64,000 bases of DNA, from NCBI GenBank assembly GCA_034336665.1, contig JAPFBE010000013.1, positions 18,579,056-18,643,055 of the forward strand, given 5' to 3'. Under the pieces are notes generated by a model that was not told the origin of the DNA, made no database searches, and saw only the letters and a list, made by a program, of their open reading frames with translations. Made by a program: the position numbers and the translations under genes. Shown here one piece after another: positions 23,201-35,989 of the stretch (the stretch's first letter is position 1; the number at the start of each line of letters is the position of its first letter). This stretch comes from Luscinia megarhynchos (lineage: Eukaryota; Chordata; Aves; Passeriformes; Turdidae).

Positions 23201-25326
23201 ACATATCATTTTTGCTCTCTCAGTTTCATGGAAGGTATTTCATAGCGTGTCTGCTCTTCTGCCCAGCAATTTCCTAAGTGACTTTGAAGTACTAAGAAAT
23301 TCTGGGTATGAACATCTACTTGAAACAAAGATGTGGAAGAAAGTGGTGGTAGGTTAACTAAAACCAGGAATAGATCCCCAAGTAATTCTCTTATTTCAAG
23401 TTCTGTTTTGCTTTGTTCCTGTACAAGTGACTGATACAGTATGAACCAGCCACTGAGGAGCACGAGAAAATAGCTCTTCACTATGGATTACCACTATCTT
23501 AAAGGGATTTATTTAGACAAACATAACCACATGTGATGAAAATAAGTGAAAAGTTTATCTTGCCTAGTTCAAGTAATGCCCAAATTGGTTTTGGAGGTCC
23601 TGAAAGTCAGTTTTGGAAGTGTGTTTTTTCGTAAATAAACCAAATATTTCTGCTATGGAAGAAAAATAATGTATACATTTTTATGTTAAGTTTATAACAA
23701 GGCTTTTAAAAGAAAACAGTTACAGGTATTCAACTGCATCAGACTTCAAAAGAAAAAAAGATTACACATACAATACAAAAATACAAAAAAATATTTTTAG
23801 AACTTACAAACTCAAAAGTCTAAGTGGTCAGAGCTTTCCTAAAATAATAATAATAATGATAATAAAAAAATACATTTCAAGATGCACTTTCCTTTCTGCA
23901 CTTGCAAGTTCAACTTTAGCAAGAAGACAGTTTGAGAGGCAGGATGAAAGCAAATAATGTATTGAATGCTACAACCATTTCCCAGCTGAAATTAATTTAG
24001 TGGTTGACACTATCAGGTATTTGAGTTTAAAAAGAACCATATGTTTGTTTGGGGTAGGGGAGGTGGTGGTGTTGCTATTAATAATGTTCTATTTAACCAC
24101 TTCTGTAAGTAAAATTATTTACAAATACATAATCTAAATTAGACTGAAATTTAGATGGTTATGACTAGCACTGAAATCATTCAGCACTCTCCTGCAGTGT
24201 GGAAGCTAATAAATAAACAGACCAGATTCATGTCAGTGCTGAAAATCACTGCAAAAGGAAGACAGGCAGGAAAAGGTCAAGTTTTATTTCTGAAGTCAAC
24301 ACTTGTTAGAAACATCAGGACTGCAGATACAGCATTCTTTGACCTGATAGTGTCCACTGAGGTCATAGGCATCAAGGCATTTTATCTTAAATGGCAAGAC
24401 AGAAAAGTGCATCTTAGATTTTTCATACTTAAGCAGTGAGTTTACCGATTTTTGGTGTGGCTTTTATTCCTTCTAGCATAGTAAAGAAAAATATTTCAAC
24501 CAAAGGTGAAGTTTAATGTACATTAGCTTGTATTTTTTGGTGGTGGCTTTTGTGTACCACTAGGAAATGCTAACAAGCACTACTCAAGGCTAATGATTTA
24601 AAAGGAGCACACTGAAAATACTGATTTATCTTTGTAGTGAATATTCTTTACAGACTGTATCTAATATACAGACAAGGCCCATTTCCTTAGGACAGAACAG
24701 GCCACTGAAGGTTACACATCCTACATGAAGTTTTAAACAAAATCAGCTAAATTACCAGAGCCACTCAGAGCAACATAATTCCTAGTTTGCAGAGACTTAA
24801 CAAAAGGTGACTGCAGGGAGAAAAAAAAAATCCAGGTTCTTATTATTTCCTGTGTAAGATTATATTCAAATTAATAGTCCAGTAACACTTCTAGCACAAG
24901 ACAATGCTCACTCTCTTTAGCAGAATTCCTAGGAGTCAACTGTTTTTCCTGTTATGAAGAGGGAGCCAGAAGTGAGAATGCAAGAGGATTCAATTTGAAC
25001 CTGATTAAAGAGACAGTAACCTTTTTCATCCACCTTATTTAATCACTGACAAAAAAAATTATCTTAAAAAGGTACCACTCCAATTTCTTTATTATCTGTA
25101 ACCTTTTGAAACTAATCACATGAACTACAAAATTAGCAAATGCCTTGAAATCTGTATACAAAACATAAATTACCTCTAATTTCAAACTCATTTATTAGTG
25201 TACCACTCAAAGTCTTAAAAAAGTGGCTCCAAAGATAGTCTCATACCATTCTTAAAAAAGGAAACTGTTCCTTTAATGTTACACCCTCCCCTCCCCCCAA
25301 AACACCCAACTTGTAATCCACATCAT
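17226..25326. other. Convergent ZBTB11-PCNP 3' UTR/intergenic space
   Basis: No coding exon recognised on either strand. The left part may be extended ZBTB11 3' UTR (AATAAA near 18423 and 19612) and the right part PCNP 3' UTR read on the - strand. Small A-rich and AAT-type simple repeats occur near 22.8 and 23.84 kb. The 19.9-20.7 kb and 22.0-22.4 kb segments are somewhat GC-richer but match nothing I recognise. Confidence 0.5.
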
Positions 25327-25456
25327 TTAGTTATTTTCTTGGTCATGGACATTTCCAAGATGAGATTTTATATTTCGTTCCCATAGCTTCTGGTTGTCAG
25401 AAAATCCATGCTTTCCTTTATTGAATGAATTTGGTCCTGCTGAGGTTGGTGTATCC
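25327..25456 (-). CDS. PCNP: PCNP exon 5 (stop codon)
   Basis: The acceptor is CTTTTCACAG. It encodes [36 protein letters not shown] and HDQENN, with TAA at 25329-25327. Confidence 0.94.
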
Positions 25457-28400
25457 CTGTGAAAAGTAAAACAGGAGCAGTTGAGAAAGCCAGCTCAACC
25501 ATAGTAGACTGTGTCATGTGACACTGAAAATGCCAATTTCAAGCCCAGTCTGCCCCAGAAACTACCACACATTTCCTTCTGTTATATCAGGAGCCCTCAC
25601 TATTAGCAACTGTAAGCTGGCCACAGAACTGATCTGTACACAGCATGTCAAAACAGTGATGAGATGGGGCAGGGGAGGAGGTGGCAGTGGAAGCAACTGC
25701 TGCCAGCCACAAAGATTAAGAATCTGAGGATCCAAATTTGCTACTGGAGAAAAAAAAAACACCAAACTAGAGAACTTCCAGAGAGACTGACTTTAAAAGC
25801 AGTCTATCATGGTAAACACCTCTGAAATACAAATTCTCAAAATTCATCCCTAATTGAAGTGACTCCTCCTTTGAAAAGGTCCCTACTTATTTTAGGACTG
25901 GTCCCCTACTGTCTCAAATCTGTGGCAAGCAGAAGAATTATATTATTTATTGCAAAGTACACAAGCAATTCTTTTGTCTTTCTGAGAGACAATTCTTATC
26001 TTCTCCTTGCACATGAGTTAAAAAACTTGACTTCCTACTTCAAGGCAAGTTATAAAAAGGAGAACCAGAAAAATATGAAGTAGATACAAGCAGGAATTCC
26101 TACCCACTACATTTACAAGAAAAAAAATAAAAGAGCTTCTATTTGATGAAGACTCAATTTCTTCCTAAAAAAAAAGTACATAAGATTCAAAGCTCAAGTG
26201 CAAATGTACTACTTTTAACCTGATAACACATTTGAAAATCTTGTTTCTGGAGAAATACTTCTTTAACCTATTCTACCTCCTCGTATTCTCAAAGCACCCT
26301 CAAGATGTGCCCAGAGCTGGGGAGGCATTTCACACACACACCCTTCTCCAAAGCACAGTTCAAAGCTGCCCTACCTTCCGATATTCTTCATGCGCATCTT
26401 GGCTTCAGGGGGCATTTCCTCTGGCTCACTCTGCAGGGACAAAGGAGGTCAGAGCCTGTTTGAACTCTTCACATGCCTGACAAGACAAAGGCTGCACTAC
26501 AGCCCTACAGGACACCAAAGTGACTTTGGACACAATGGAGCTCCTACACGGTTATAGGACAAAATACAAATTCCTTTGTTCAACTCTATGAAAGAAGGAG
26601 CAATAATGTGACAACAAAATATTTAGCAAAGCAGAAGCACAACTTTCCTTTGGTTCTAATCAAGCCTAGAGAAAGCAAGTATTAATTCAAATGATGTTGT
26701 GCATCTTATTGTCAGGGAAAAGTTATCAACATTTTACTGATTTCTTGAACCAACACAGAGCTATTGTACACTCTTAATCAGAGTCTAAAGAGATGCTTCT
26801 AGGTTGAAAATTCCTGATATTTATGTTAAGAATCATAAATAACCCACTCTCTCTGCCTACCACACCAATGGTACTTTGTGTTGATCACTTGCTTATTACT
26901 CACATCTTCATCTTCGTTGAAAGCTGCAGCTACAGAAAGGGTTTTTGGAGCCAGGGTTGGAACAGGCTCTTTAGGCTTCTGGAAAAGACAAAATGCACAA
27001 GTAACATAAGCCTACTAACTCAAAAAAGCTACCCTTGACTTTTAAAGTATTTTGGCAAAATTAAGCCAAACATCTTCACTGAAATGGGCAACCAGGGGGA
27101 AAAGTTTTTGGCTGAATCAAGCACATAAAGGCTTCTCTAATGACAAAGGAAAATAACTGCTCATTTATGTGTGATCACTCTGAGAAGCAAGCTGAGCCTT
27201 CTCATATTACAACTCCCCACATGCAGGTCTTAACTTTCTAGCACACTGCAGGGGTACTCAGCCATTGGTGCATGACATGAACAATTAAAACAGAACCTGG
27301 ATAACTTGTGGTATTCAAAATTTTACTGTGTCACTATTTCCATTATTCTTTTGGAATATTCTTATCCATCAATGTCAGAAAAAATGAGTGTGTTTATTTT
27401 CTTCTATTTTAACAACATGACAGCGTTCTGGCTTAAAACGATTCAATGCTTTTAAACTACTGTCAGTATCTATCACACAGTCCAATTAACATAAAGTTCC
27501 TTTAAAGAATATTTCTTTCATTTCCAACTTTTTATTCTTCTATTTAAAGTGTAGGAAGCTGTCAAACTCTCAACTGTTACATGTGATACAACGGTGGTAC
27601 CAAAAGTTACTTCAACACCACTGAGAAAAAAACAAGTTACTAGTAACAGATTGCTACCACAGTACTAAATCAATACTCTACGTTGCTTTCTCCATTTTAC
27701 CTTTACTGGCAATTCTTTAGTACAGACTCCTAGAAGTTGGTACTGCAGCAGAGCCCTTATGCAACTGCCTACAGCTGTTCTTTACTGCTACTGCACAACG
27801 TACAAATACCACAACATTTTTAAAGCATCTGCACCCATGGAAAGGGGAATGTACTAGGGGAGTAAAGATTACTGAAAAGAAACAGGGTAAATTTCAGCAC
27901 TGCCCCATCTGGTGCACTGACAGTCACCCACTAAATTCAGTGAACCAGAAATCCTCAGCCAAATTTATTGCCATTTTAGACGTGAGAAACTGAAGCATGC
28001 TAGAAGTCCAGAGAAGGAAGCCTTGTCTGTTTTTCCAAAGTCTGAGATGGTCTGACTGCATTTATACCCTAGAATGCCAACACACCCCTCCCCTCCATCT
28101 CAAAATAACAGTGCACCCTTTCAATCCTTTGCAGGCCTCTAAAATGCTGGAATTGCTGGGTGCAAGGCTTTCACAATTCGAGTTTGAATTTGGTGCAGAC
28201 AACTACTCATAACAGATCCACCACAGTGATAGGTGGGAAATGTGAATGAACAGACAGGCAAGCCCCTGGCTTGCCCTTGGCCAAGCCAGTGGAGGACTAC
28301 TCTGGAAGCACAGAGTCATCAGATTCCTATCTGAACAAGCACAAGGATACCTTGTGCTGGACAATCAAGGGGATCAGAATTCTCAGAAACCTATGCAACA

Positions 28401-31400
28401 AAGCCCCATCTCTTGCATTTAACACAAATAAATCGTACTGACCTTGCAAAGAACAGGCAAAGTCATGGAAATATGCTACAATTCCCCATGCTTATAAAAT
28501 AAGAACTTTGGAAAGACAACCTACTAAGCTACCTAGATGCTTTCTTCTAGCTCTAAGCATCCTATGCAATGAAGCTCCCAGCACTCATTTCAAAGTAGCC
28601 TGAACAGCTTAACAAGTTTGCTCTCTCAGAAGCTCCCTCAGGAAATTACTGCAGACTTATAAAATCTCATTACAAAATTATTATGTATGTTCAAAGATCT
28701 GCAGTTCATTTCAATCAAGTCTTATGATTCCTGAGACTACTGACCTGTTATTAATCACCTTGAAGTATTTACACATGCACGACTAGCTGGCCCTGCAATA
28801 ACTGCTTAAACTTTACCCAAGTTACCCTCATGGGTATTCAGGGTTTCCTTCTGCAAGGAAGCCTCCCCAAAGTACTTCCCTTTTCCCTCAGTTTCCCTAA
28901 AATTAAAATCCCTCAGTAAACTTACATTTGCTCCCAGTTTGATGGATATTGCAGAGGCCTTCTTTGTTGTCTGACTGCCTATGGAAAATCCAAACTTGGA
29001 CATTTTGGCAGGAGCAGGCTTTGTGGTGAAGTCTTCGGCTTCTTCATTAGCTGCCCGTTTCTCTGCGCTGCGACTCGAACTTTCTCCTCCATTACTGGAA
29101 GAAACAGTCTTAGTTTTCACAGGTTTTTCTGCCTCTTCTTCAGGTCCTGGTGAAGTCGAAACAACTTACCAAGATGAGCTACTTTTACTGAGCAGATTGA
29201 AGGGAGCAGCAACCTCAAAAAGCATTATACTTTGGGTGCAATAGGTAAGATGTTTTTAGTGACAGCAGTTTCCACCAATGTATATTTAGTGGACAGCAAA
29301 ACACAAAGAGGAGAAGAAATGCAAGCACTCCACTACTTGTAAAGAACTTCTTGTATGAGCCAGGAAAACAATCTTGAAGCACCATCTCTTTATTTAGTAT
29401 GGAAGCCAAAGTTCACGTAGTAAATTAAATGTAGATGACTAAATTGCTTAAAGTTTTTAAGTTGCCACAGATAAGCTTTCACAATTGGAATCCCAATTCC
29501 AAATCTAGAGTAGATAATCTAAGTTAAAATTAATTCTACTAAATTTCTACAAAACCATGTCCATGGCAGTCTCTAGGCTTGTCTGGCACAACTCTAAAAT
29601 CATGGGAGTGACTACAGTGAGGCCGGCTGTCTCAATCATGTTTCAAGTCACTGCTTGTCCGCATCTCATCTGTAATAAATCTGCCAAGCTCTGCTTGAGG
29701 AAGGAATCAGCACTAAAAAAACATATATATAGATTTCATCTTTTCTGAGTTTGTATAGTCATGGAAAACACAGCAGCTGAACAGTGATCCACAGAGAAAA
29801 AACATTCAAGCAACACTCCCATTCCTATAAAATCAGCTTCTTCAGCTACACCAAGAGACAAAGGTGTCCTTGGAAAACTCATACTGAACAGAGTAAATGC
29901 TTCAGCAAAAAGACACTTCCCTGCTGCTGCAATAAGCAATCCACTGCAGTAGCAGAAGGGGAGAAAAAAATCAACACACATTAAGGAATGGACAGGGAAG
30001 TGCTCACAGTAGCAGTTTAAAACAACTGGAGCTAGCACAAGTTCCTCATCACATCAAATGGAGAACAGCACCTTCCATGCACAGCAAATTCCGACCATCA
30101 GGGGATAAAGCTCTTTGCACTGCTAATGCAAAAAGCTACTACGTAAGATGAAGCAATGGGAGAGAAGAAAGTCTGAACTGGGGGTCAACAAGACTGTAGC
30201 TCTGAGAGGAAAAGAAAAAAAAAGCAAACAACATCAGGAAAGAGACAAACTAGGGACTCAATCTATATATATATATATATATATTTGCCTGCTATTTCCT
30301 AAATCCTAAGCAGCAGAACATACCACTTCTACCCACTCTTCCAGATAATAAGTGATTGAAACCAAAACGGATTTATCATCCACCTTCAGAAATATGGCAG
30401 ATCACAAAAAAATTGTAATGTTAATCAGTTCCACTGTATTAAAAAATGGTACTAGAAACTTGATCCAGAAAATATCAATATAAAAATGGAAAACAAAGCA
30501 GGAAAGGGAAACAAACAAAATTTAAACAAGTGACCTTGGGTACTGGTAGCTGTCTTAGCACAGTTTACTACACAGCAGTGTGCAGAGACTATGAGAGCAT
30601 CCTTACAGCTAGTCCATGAAATCACATTAAACAGAATGTTCCAAGTCCAGCCTCAGTACACTAGAGACTGTGATTCAAGGGTAGGTAGAAGATTCACTGG
30701 CCTTAAAAATGCTGGAACCATAGGGCTAAGTCTTCTTTTTCATAACGTACAAAATCCACAGCAGTCCAAAATTCAGGGCACAGGGAACCAGTCCAGGTTC
30801 CTAGGCTAGTGCTAGCTTGAAGGTTAATTCTCAAATACTGCTAAGCACAAGGTGAACCCTAAAACAATCTACCCACATCTGTTTTCTCACCAAATCCTAA
30901 AGAGCATTTTTCTCAGAATTTGTTCCTATCAGCACTGTATTATGAGCATTATTTCTATGGGGCTTAGCAAAGGATGAACTCCAGACTGCTGAAAATAACA
31001 CTCTTGCTTGATGAGAGAGCTGTAAGGGGCACAGGACAATTGGGGAAGGTGGGGAGGGAGCCCTTGTGCTGTTTGATTTCTGCAGGAAACAGAAATGCAG
31101 ATATATTAACCATTACACAGGTCTCGACCATCTCCCATGCCAGTCCATATAAATATTCCAAGATATCAAGGATGCTTTATTTCCTGGAGGTCACACTTCA
31201 CCTACAGAAAGCAGCAGTACTACTTCCAAACCAGACTGGCTAGTGCCCTTTCCATGGATTATATAAAAAGCTGTCCTACTTCACAGCTAAGTTTGTACTC
31301 ATATGTATCAACATACCACACAGTGACAACTTCCACTGCCCAGGTGGCTGAAGTGACAAGAGTGACAATGCCAGCTGCACCGCATTTCAGGATCTGTTGT

Positions 31401-32578
31401 TCCTGGAAGTGCGACCACTGGAGCATGTGGGAACAAACCAGCCACAACTAAGCTAATTTTAAGATAAGCCCCACTATCTTGGCAAAAGCTAAAGATCATA
31501 AATTGCTTTCAAAAGTCCTCAGGGAACAACTATTCTTCCTTAGGGCAAAGGTAGCTCAACTCGTTCAGATCATGTTTCAGCACACAAAACAGTGTGAATT
31601 ACTGATGTACTGATGCTGTCCAGTTACTTTATTACTAATACAAAGAAACACCCAATACCACCACCAAAAAGCCACCAAAGCCCAACAGAGAACTACCTGA
31701 AATCAATACTGTTCAATGTCAGCAATTATCAGAAATAATATTCACTGTTGAGGCTATCCTGATTGGTTTACAAGCCTGATTTAATTTTTCAGTAGATCTA
31801 AGAAGTGCCCTCTCCCTACAGATACACTGAAACCAAAAAAAACCCCACCAAAACCCAACTAAAACAAAAAAAGAAACACACCAAGAAAGAAAAGCTTTAT
31901 CGTTGCAAAGCCATTGTCCTTTCAACTTTAAGTTAAGGGAAGAAAGAAGAAAAGAAACATACAATTAAAATTTTTGGACCAAATAGTACAGAAGGGACAG
32001 GAATGTCCAGTCATAATACAAATACTATATGACAAAACAGCAAACTTAGATTGTTACCAAGAAAAAAAAAAAATCCAAATGCTTAAAACAGCAATTAAAG
32101 AATATTCACTGTACCCATATATTAAAAAGGCAGCACAACTGCTGAAAGTTAATTTTAAGGCTCTGACTCCATCCTTGCAGACAGCAAGGGTCGCATTTCT
32201 CTCAGAACACGGCGCAAGCACCCCGTATATTTTTACGAGAGAGAAATAGCGCATTTGCATGGACAAGGAGAAGCTGGTATTTTTACAAAAGCGCCTGTAA
32301 AGCTGGGCACAGCAGGTCCGACTCGGCCTCTCCTGCAGCGCAGCCCCCTCAGGCCCAGGCCACCCACTCTCCCCGCAGGGCCGGGCACCGCACGGCCCGG
32401 CCCGGCCCGGCCCGGGCCACTCAAGGCCGGGTGAGGCACACCTGCACCCCCCTACCCCCGCTGGACGAGCCCAGACCCCGCTCCCACCCCACAGCTCCGC
32501 GGCGAGAGGCGCTACATGTTCACCTCCTGCGGGCTGCGGCCGCTTCGTCTTCTCCCCCTCAGCTCTGCCGTCCGCCAT
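25327..32578 (-). CDS. PCNP: PCNP, PEST proteolytic signal-containing nuclear protein (complete)
   Basis: Five coding exons on - join in phase: 32578-32524, 29146-28926, 26978-26904, 26430-26375, 25456-25327, giving 178 codons plus stop, the same length as human PCNP as recalled. The start is [18 protein letters not shown]; then [76 protein letters not shown] and [17 protein letters not shown] is a small, mostly disordered nuclear protein with PEST signals, ubiquitinated by UHRF2 (NIRF). The CpG island at its 5' end fits housekeeping expression. All splice sites are GT-AG. Confidence 0.96.
26375..26430 (-). CDS. PCNP: PCNP exon 4
   Basis: 56 nt encoding [18 protein letters not shown], with AG left for the arginine shared with exon 5. 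The acceptor is CCTGCAG and the donor GTAGGG. Confidence 0.92.
26904..26978 (-). CDS. PCNP: PCNP exon 3
   Basis: Exactly 25 codons, [20 protein letters not shown] then NEDED, between acceptor TTTTCCAG and donor GTGAGT. Confidence 0.93.
28926..29146 (-). CDS. PCNP: PCNP exon 2
   Basis: The acceptor is GACTTCACCAG and the donor GTAAGT. It encodes [20 protein letters not shown] to IKLGAN, with acidic PEST-like and serine-rich segments. Confidence 0.93.
30264..30284. repeat. (TA)n microsatellite
   Basis: An uninterrupted TA dinucleotide run of about 21 bases in PCNP intron 1. Confidence 0.9.
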
Positions 32579-32900
32579 TTTCCCCCGCCTCCTCCGCCGC
32601 CTCACGCGCCGCGCACGCGCGCCGCTCGGGCCCGCCCCCGCCAGGCCCCGCTCGCGGCCGGGCCGGCCCCGCCCCTGCGGCGCGCGGGGATGGCGCGCCG
32701 GGAGCGCGCCGGGACGGCGGGAGCGCGCCCAGCGGCGCCCATCTGGCGCTCGTCCGGAGCCGCTGCATGTGTGGGCACGGCTTCCCTTCCCTTCATCCGG
32801 GGAAAGCGGGGGATCACAGTCACCCCCCGGCGCTCCCGGCATCGCACCCTGAGGTTCTGCGTCACGGGGGAGTGAAGGAATCGCGTCCGCTGCTGCGCCC
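32160..32900. promoter_or_regulatory. CpG island / PCNP promoter
   Basis: A sharp rise in G+C and CpG density covers PCNP exon 1, with a short (CGGCC)n run near 32392-32418. The long open frames here on both strands are by-products of CpG-rich composition. No TATA box is seen. Confidence 0.75.
32524..32578 (-). CDS. PCNP: PCNP exon 1 (start codon)
   Basis: ATG at 32578-32576, 18 codons plus one base, then donor GTGAAC. The final G plus GA of exon 2 makes a glycine ([11 protein letters not shown]). Confidence 0.93.
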
Positions 32901-32984
32901 TCCTTGCTGCGCGTGGTTTAACGATTACCTTCCATGATTCACCAACATCATTACCTCATTGTCGCCTCGCTGTGTGTAAGTATC

Positions 32985-33303
32985 TAAAGTGTGGAGGTGG
33001 TGCGCCAAGAAGGATCCAGGCTCTTCTCGGTGGTGCCAAGCAGTGCGACAAGAGGCAATGGTCAGAAACTGATGCTCAGAAGTTGCACCTGAACATGAGG
33101 AACAACTTCTTAACTGAGCAGTGACTGAGCACTGGAACAGGTTGCTCAGAGCGGGTGTGGAGTCTCCCTCACTGGAGATACTCAAGAACTATCCAGATGC
33201 AACCCTGTGCCACGTGCTCTGGGATGACCCTGCTTGATTCGGGAGGTTGGACCAGATGACCCATTGTGGCCCTTTCCAAGCTACCCAGTCTGTGATTCTG
33301 TAA
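32985..33303 (+). repeat. CR1 LINE 3' end (sense on +)
   Basis: Reads CR1 3' sequence in order: AGGATCCAGGCTCTTCTCGG, GCACTGGAACAGGTTGCTCA, GAGGTTGGACCAGATGACCC, ending at the diagnostic TGTGATTCTGTAA end. Confidence 0.85.
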
Positions 33304-33420
33304 GACGAGTTCAAGTGAGCAGCGACACCCCCTTCCCCCACCCCAGTGTGCAAGCCAGCCTGCAGATCATTAGAGGCTGTTTGTTTGCAGGAAGAGCAAA
33401 TGACAGAAGAGACACGGTAC

Positions 33421-33482
33421 CCAATCCATGGGATTGGAACTAGATGAGCCTCTTCCAGCCCAAACCATTCCACAGTTCTACA
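33421..33482 (+). repeat. Short CR1 3' fragment (sense on +)
   Basis: GGATTGGAACTAGATGAGCC then CCAAACCATTCCACAGTTCT, a second CR1 3' terminus about 120 bp downstream of the previous one. Confidence 0.65.
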
Positions 33483-34702
33483 ATACTCAGCAGCAGTTAG
33501 TTCCATAGTTGTCTCTTCCTCCCTTGAGGAAAGAGAGCCTGCCGGAGTGAGGCACACACACTCACACAGCCAGTCCTTGCCCTTCAGGGCTTCCCAGGGA
33601 GCTGAAGGCAGCTCTGTCCAGCATCACCTAGAACATCACCCTACAGTGAAGCTTTTGTGTCCTTCCCAACCACGCACAGCTGAGAGGAATCAGGTCTTTC
33701 CCTGTGCCAGATGTGATTCATGCCTGGAGGCCCCTGCACCTCACAACAGGCAATGAAGGGCAGTACTGGGACAGTGAGTCTTCTGCCTTCCAACCCCCAC
33801 CTTGCAACAACACTAGGGAGTGGGTCATCATCTGCCATCACTGCCTTTAAGCATCTTCCACAAAGAAAGCCCTCCTCGTCCTACAGACAGCAGATCTGTA
33901 TTTAGCTGCCCATGGCAGCTCTGCTGCCTGAACACAGACTTACAGAGAGACACCAATGTATTTTGAGCTGTGAGAAATATTAAAAGGCTCTCTGCTCCTC
34001 TAAGTATTTACTAATAGGACTGTTTACTATCTCAGAAGTTCCAGCACCTTGGGAAATCTACATTACATGGCCTGAAAACACAGGCACTCTTGGATAAAAG
34101 TCTTACACAAAAGTAGGCAAGATTTTTTTTTTTTAGTGCAGTCAAGAAATTTGCCTTATTCCTTCTAAGGGATTTGAATGTGCCAGACAAACATCAAGAA
34201 ATAAATGGTGCAGTTCCCCAAACTCATGCAAGGTTTTAACTATTTTAGTTCAGCTATCAAAAGTAAATTCATCTGCACACAAGAGGATTCAGGAAGTAAT
34301 GGGAGAGGTCTCTTCTACTTCATCTTAGTGATCTTTTAAAATGAAACTGTAGGCAACCTCCAAAGCAGTGATCTCTGAAGACCTTTGCATTCAGTAGCAA
34401 TCACCCTTGTTCAAGCACAGTTCAATTGAACAGACTGACAGTCTTTGTGCAGAGTTTTGGTTTTTTTTTACAATAGATTATCTCATTTCTCTTACATAAT
34501 TTCAATAATGTGTGAATAAATTTAAACATCTGGACTACTAAAGTAATTAAAAAACCCCAATTCTTAGTGATGGTCACCTCAAACGTAAGCAACAAAACAT
34601 GTTCTGAAATTAAGAGCTGAACAGAGTTCCAGATGCACCGAGAAGCCGGAACATTAAAGGACACAGTTTGTGTGTAAAAAATTCATTCTCCCCCCCATCA
34701 CT
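33483..34702. other. Intergenic / TRMT10C 3' UTR
   Basis: No gene recognised. The right part is probably TRMT10C 3' UTR on -. A poly-T tract of about 10 lies near 34124. Confidence 0.45.
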
Positions 34703-35989
34703 CTACTTTTGCTTTAGTTTATACTTCTTGGGGTAGTTTCTGGCAAATTGCTTTTCTACTTTTTCCTGTCCCTTTCCAAGTTTAAGCATGTTGATCAGGT
34801 CTAATGTTTTTTTCAGTTCCTTTACAGGTTTGTTTACAAAGCCACAGTATTTCCTTTTTGGAACAAATTCCAGAGCCTTCTTCCAGTCAGCAGTATCTTT
34901 CAAGGTTAATAATATATGCATCATTTGATCCAGTGTGAGATTTTTGGCACCAGTATTCCAAAGCAAATACTTGTCCAGTGGAAGGGCTGCAGTCTCCAGT
35001 CCCAATCGCTTTGCCCGTGCTAAAGAGACTCCTGTTTTTATGCTCTTGTCAACCATCGACCCAACAATATAGATCTTATCGTGATCAAATGTTTTCATTA
35101 CTTTGGGAGAATCAGCTGTCAGATAGATGAGCTTATCCTTTGGAAAGATTTCTGTGTAGCACTGGTCTGTCACTGTGATGAGCAGTTTGTCCCATGCCTC
35201 TCTATAATGCTTGATAAATTCCCTTTCATAGAGGCTATCATCTTTGAGGTTACAGAAGTGGATGTGGAATGGATCCACAGATCTCCGATTGCAGCTTTCA
35301 CTCAGTACTAGCTGTCTCACTGTATTTGTGACTTCTCGGACAGACATTTCTTTTTCATAAGACATGTCAAATACTAGAGGCTGGCCAAAGATCATGGACT
35401 GAGCAGCCCTCCAGTTGTATGCTTTATCCATAGTGCTGGACCACAAACATACAAATGAACTCTTTTTGATCTCATCTGTTTCTGAAGCTTGATCTTGTGC
35501 TTCTAGCTTCCTTTCTCTTTTCTCCTCTGCCTTTCTTTTCTCATTTTTCTTGTAAAGTTCTTTGAGATGCAAGAATTTTAAATACTTCTTTTTGGCTGAC
35601 TTAGAAGGACACTCCATAAAAGTTTTTAGCTGGTCTTCACTAATTTTTTCTGGAACTGCTCTGCCAGCTAGCCTCCACATCTCCAAAGTCTCACGTGCAG
35701 CAGCCAAACTGGAAAGCTCCTTAGGCTCTGAGACCGTTTCACTGACCTCTTCTTGCAATCCAGATTTCATTACTTTCTTCCACTCATCTAAATCTAATTT
35801 TTCTGAGGGTTCACATGACTTGTCCTGCTTCCAGACAAAGTGATAAAGCACAGAGTTCTACTGAGCGGAAGCAAATCCTTTTTCATCCCATGTTGTGCAG
35901 CAAATGGAAAGACAGAACTTCTTACAATTTTTCTCAGAAGCATATTAGTAGACTGCATACTTAGGCATGTGCTGTGTTGCAAAACTTAG
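34703..35989 (-). CDS. TRMT10C: TRMT10C, mitochondrial RNase P protein 1 / tRNA m1R9 methyltransferase (frame break near N terminus)
   Basis: The main open frame (35851-34703) matches human TRMT10C through its whole body: SCEPSEKLDLDEWKKVM, PSKSAKKKYLKFLH, FGQPLVFDMSYE, the SPOUT-fold motifs RSVDPFHIHFCNL, YLTADSPKVMKTFDHDK, YIVGSMVDKSIKTGVSLARA and LPLDKYLLW with the conserved aspartate, then NLTLDQMMHILLTL, and a lysine-rich end. It acts in mitochondria with HSD17B10 and PRORP in tRNA 5' processing and purine-9 methylation. The open frame begins at GTG, not ATG. A plausible targeting leader (ATG 35943-35941 or 35958-35956; MLLRKIVRSSVFPFAAQHG) lies upstream in another frame. An acceptor (ATTTTGCAG) precedes the exon at 35989. 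The coding part is in one exon, as in human. Confidence 0.93.
35794..35958 (-). CDS. TRMT10C: TRMT10C N-terminal leader segment in the other reading frame
   Basis: The open frame MQSTNMLLRKIVRSSVFPFA and onward is basic and hydrophobic with no acidic residues early, as expected of a mitochondrial targeting peptide. It overlaps the main frame by roughly 60 bp and ends at TAG 35796-35794. It is probably the true N terminus displaced by a one-base indel. Confidence 0.55.
   Translation of the reverse strand: MQSTNMLLRKIVRSSVFPFAAQHGMKKDLLPLSRTLCFITLSGSRTSHVNPQKN

Noticed and set aside
32054..32842. 262-codon open frame on - over the PCNP CpG island
   Set aside because: Only its [18 protein letters not shown] part is real (PCNP exon 1); the rest is GC-rich read-through past a clear donor.
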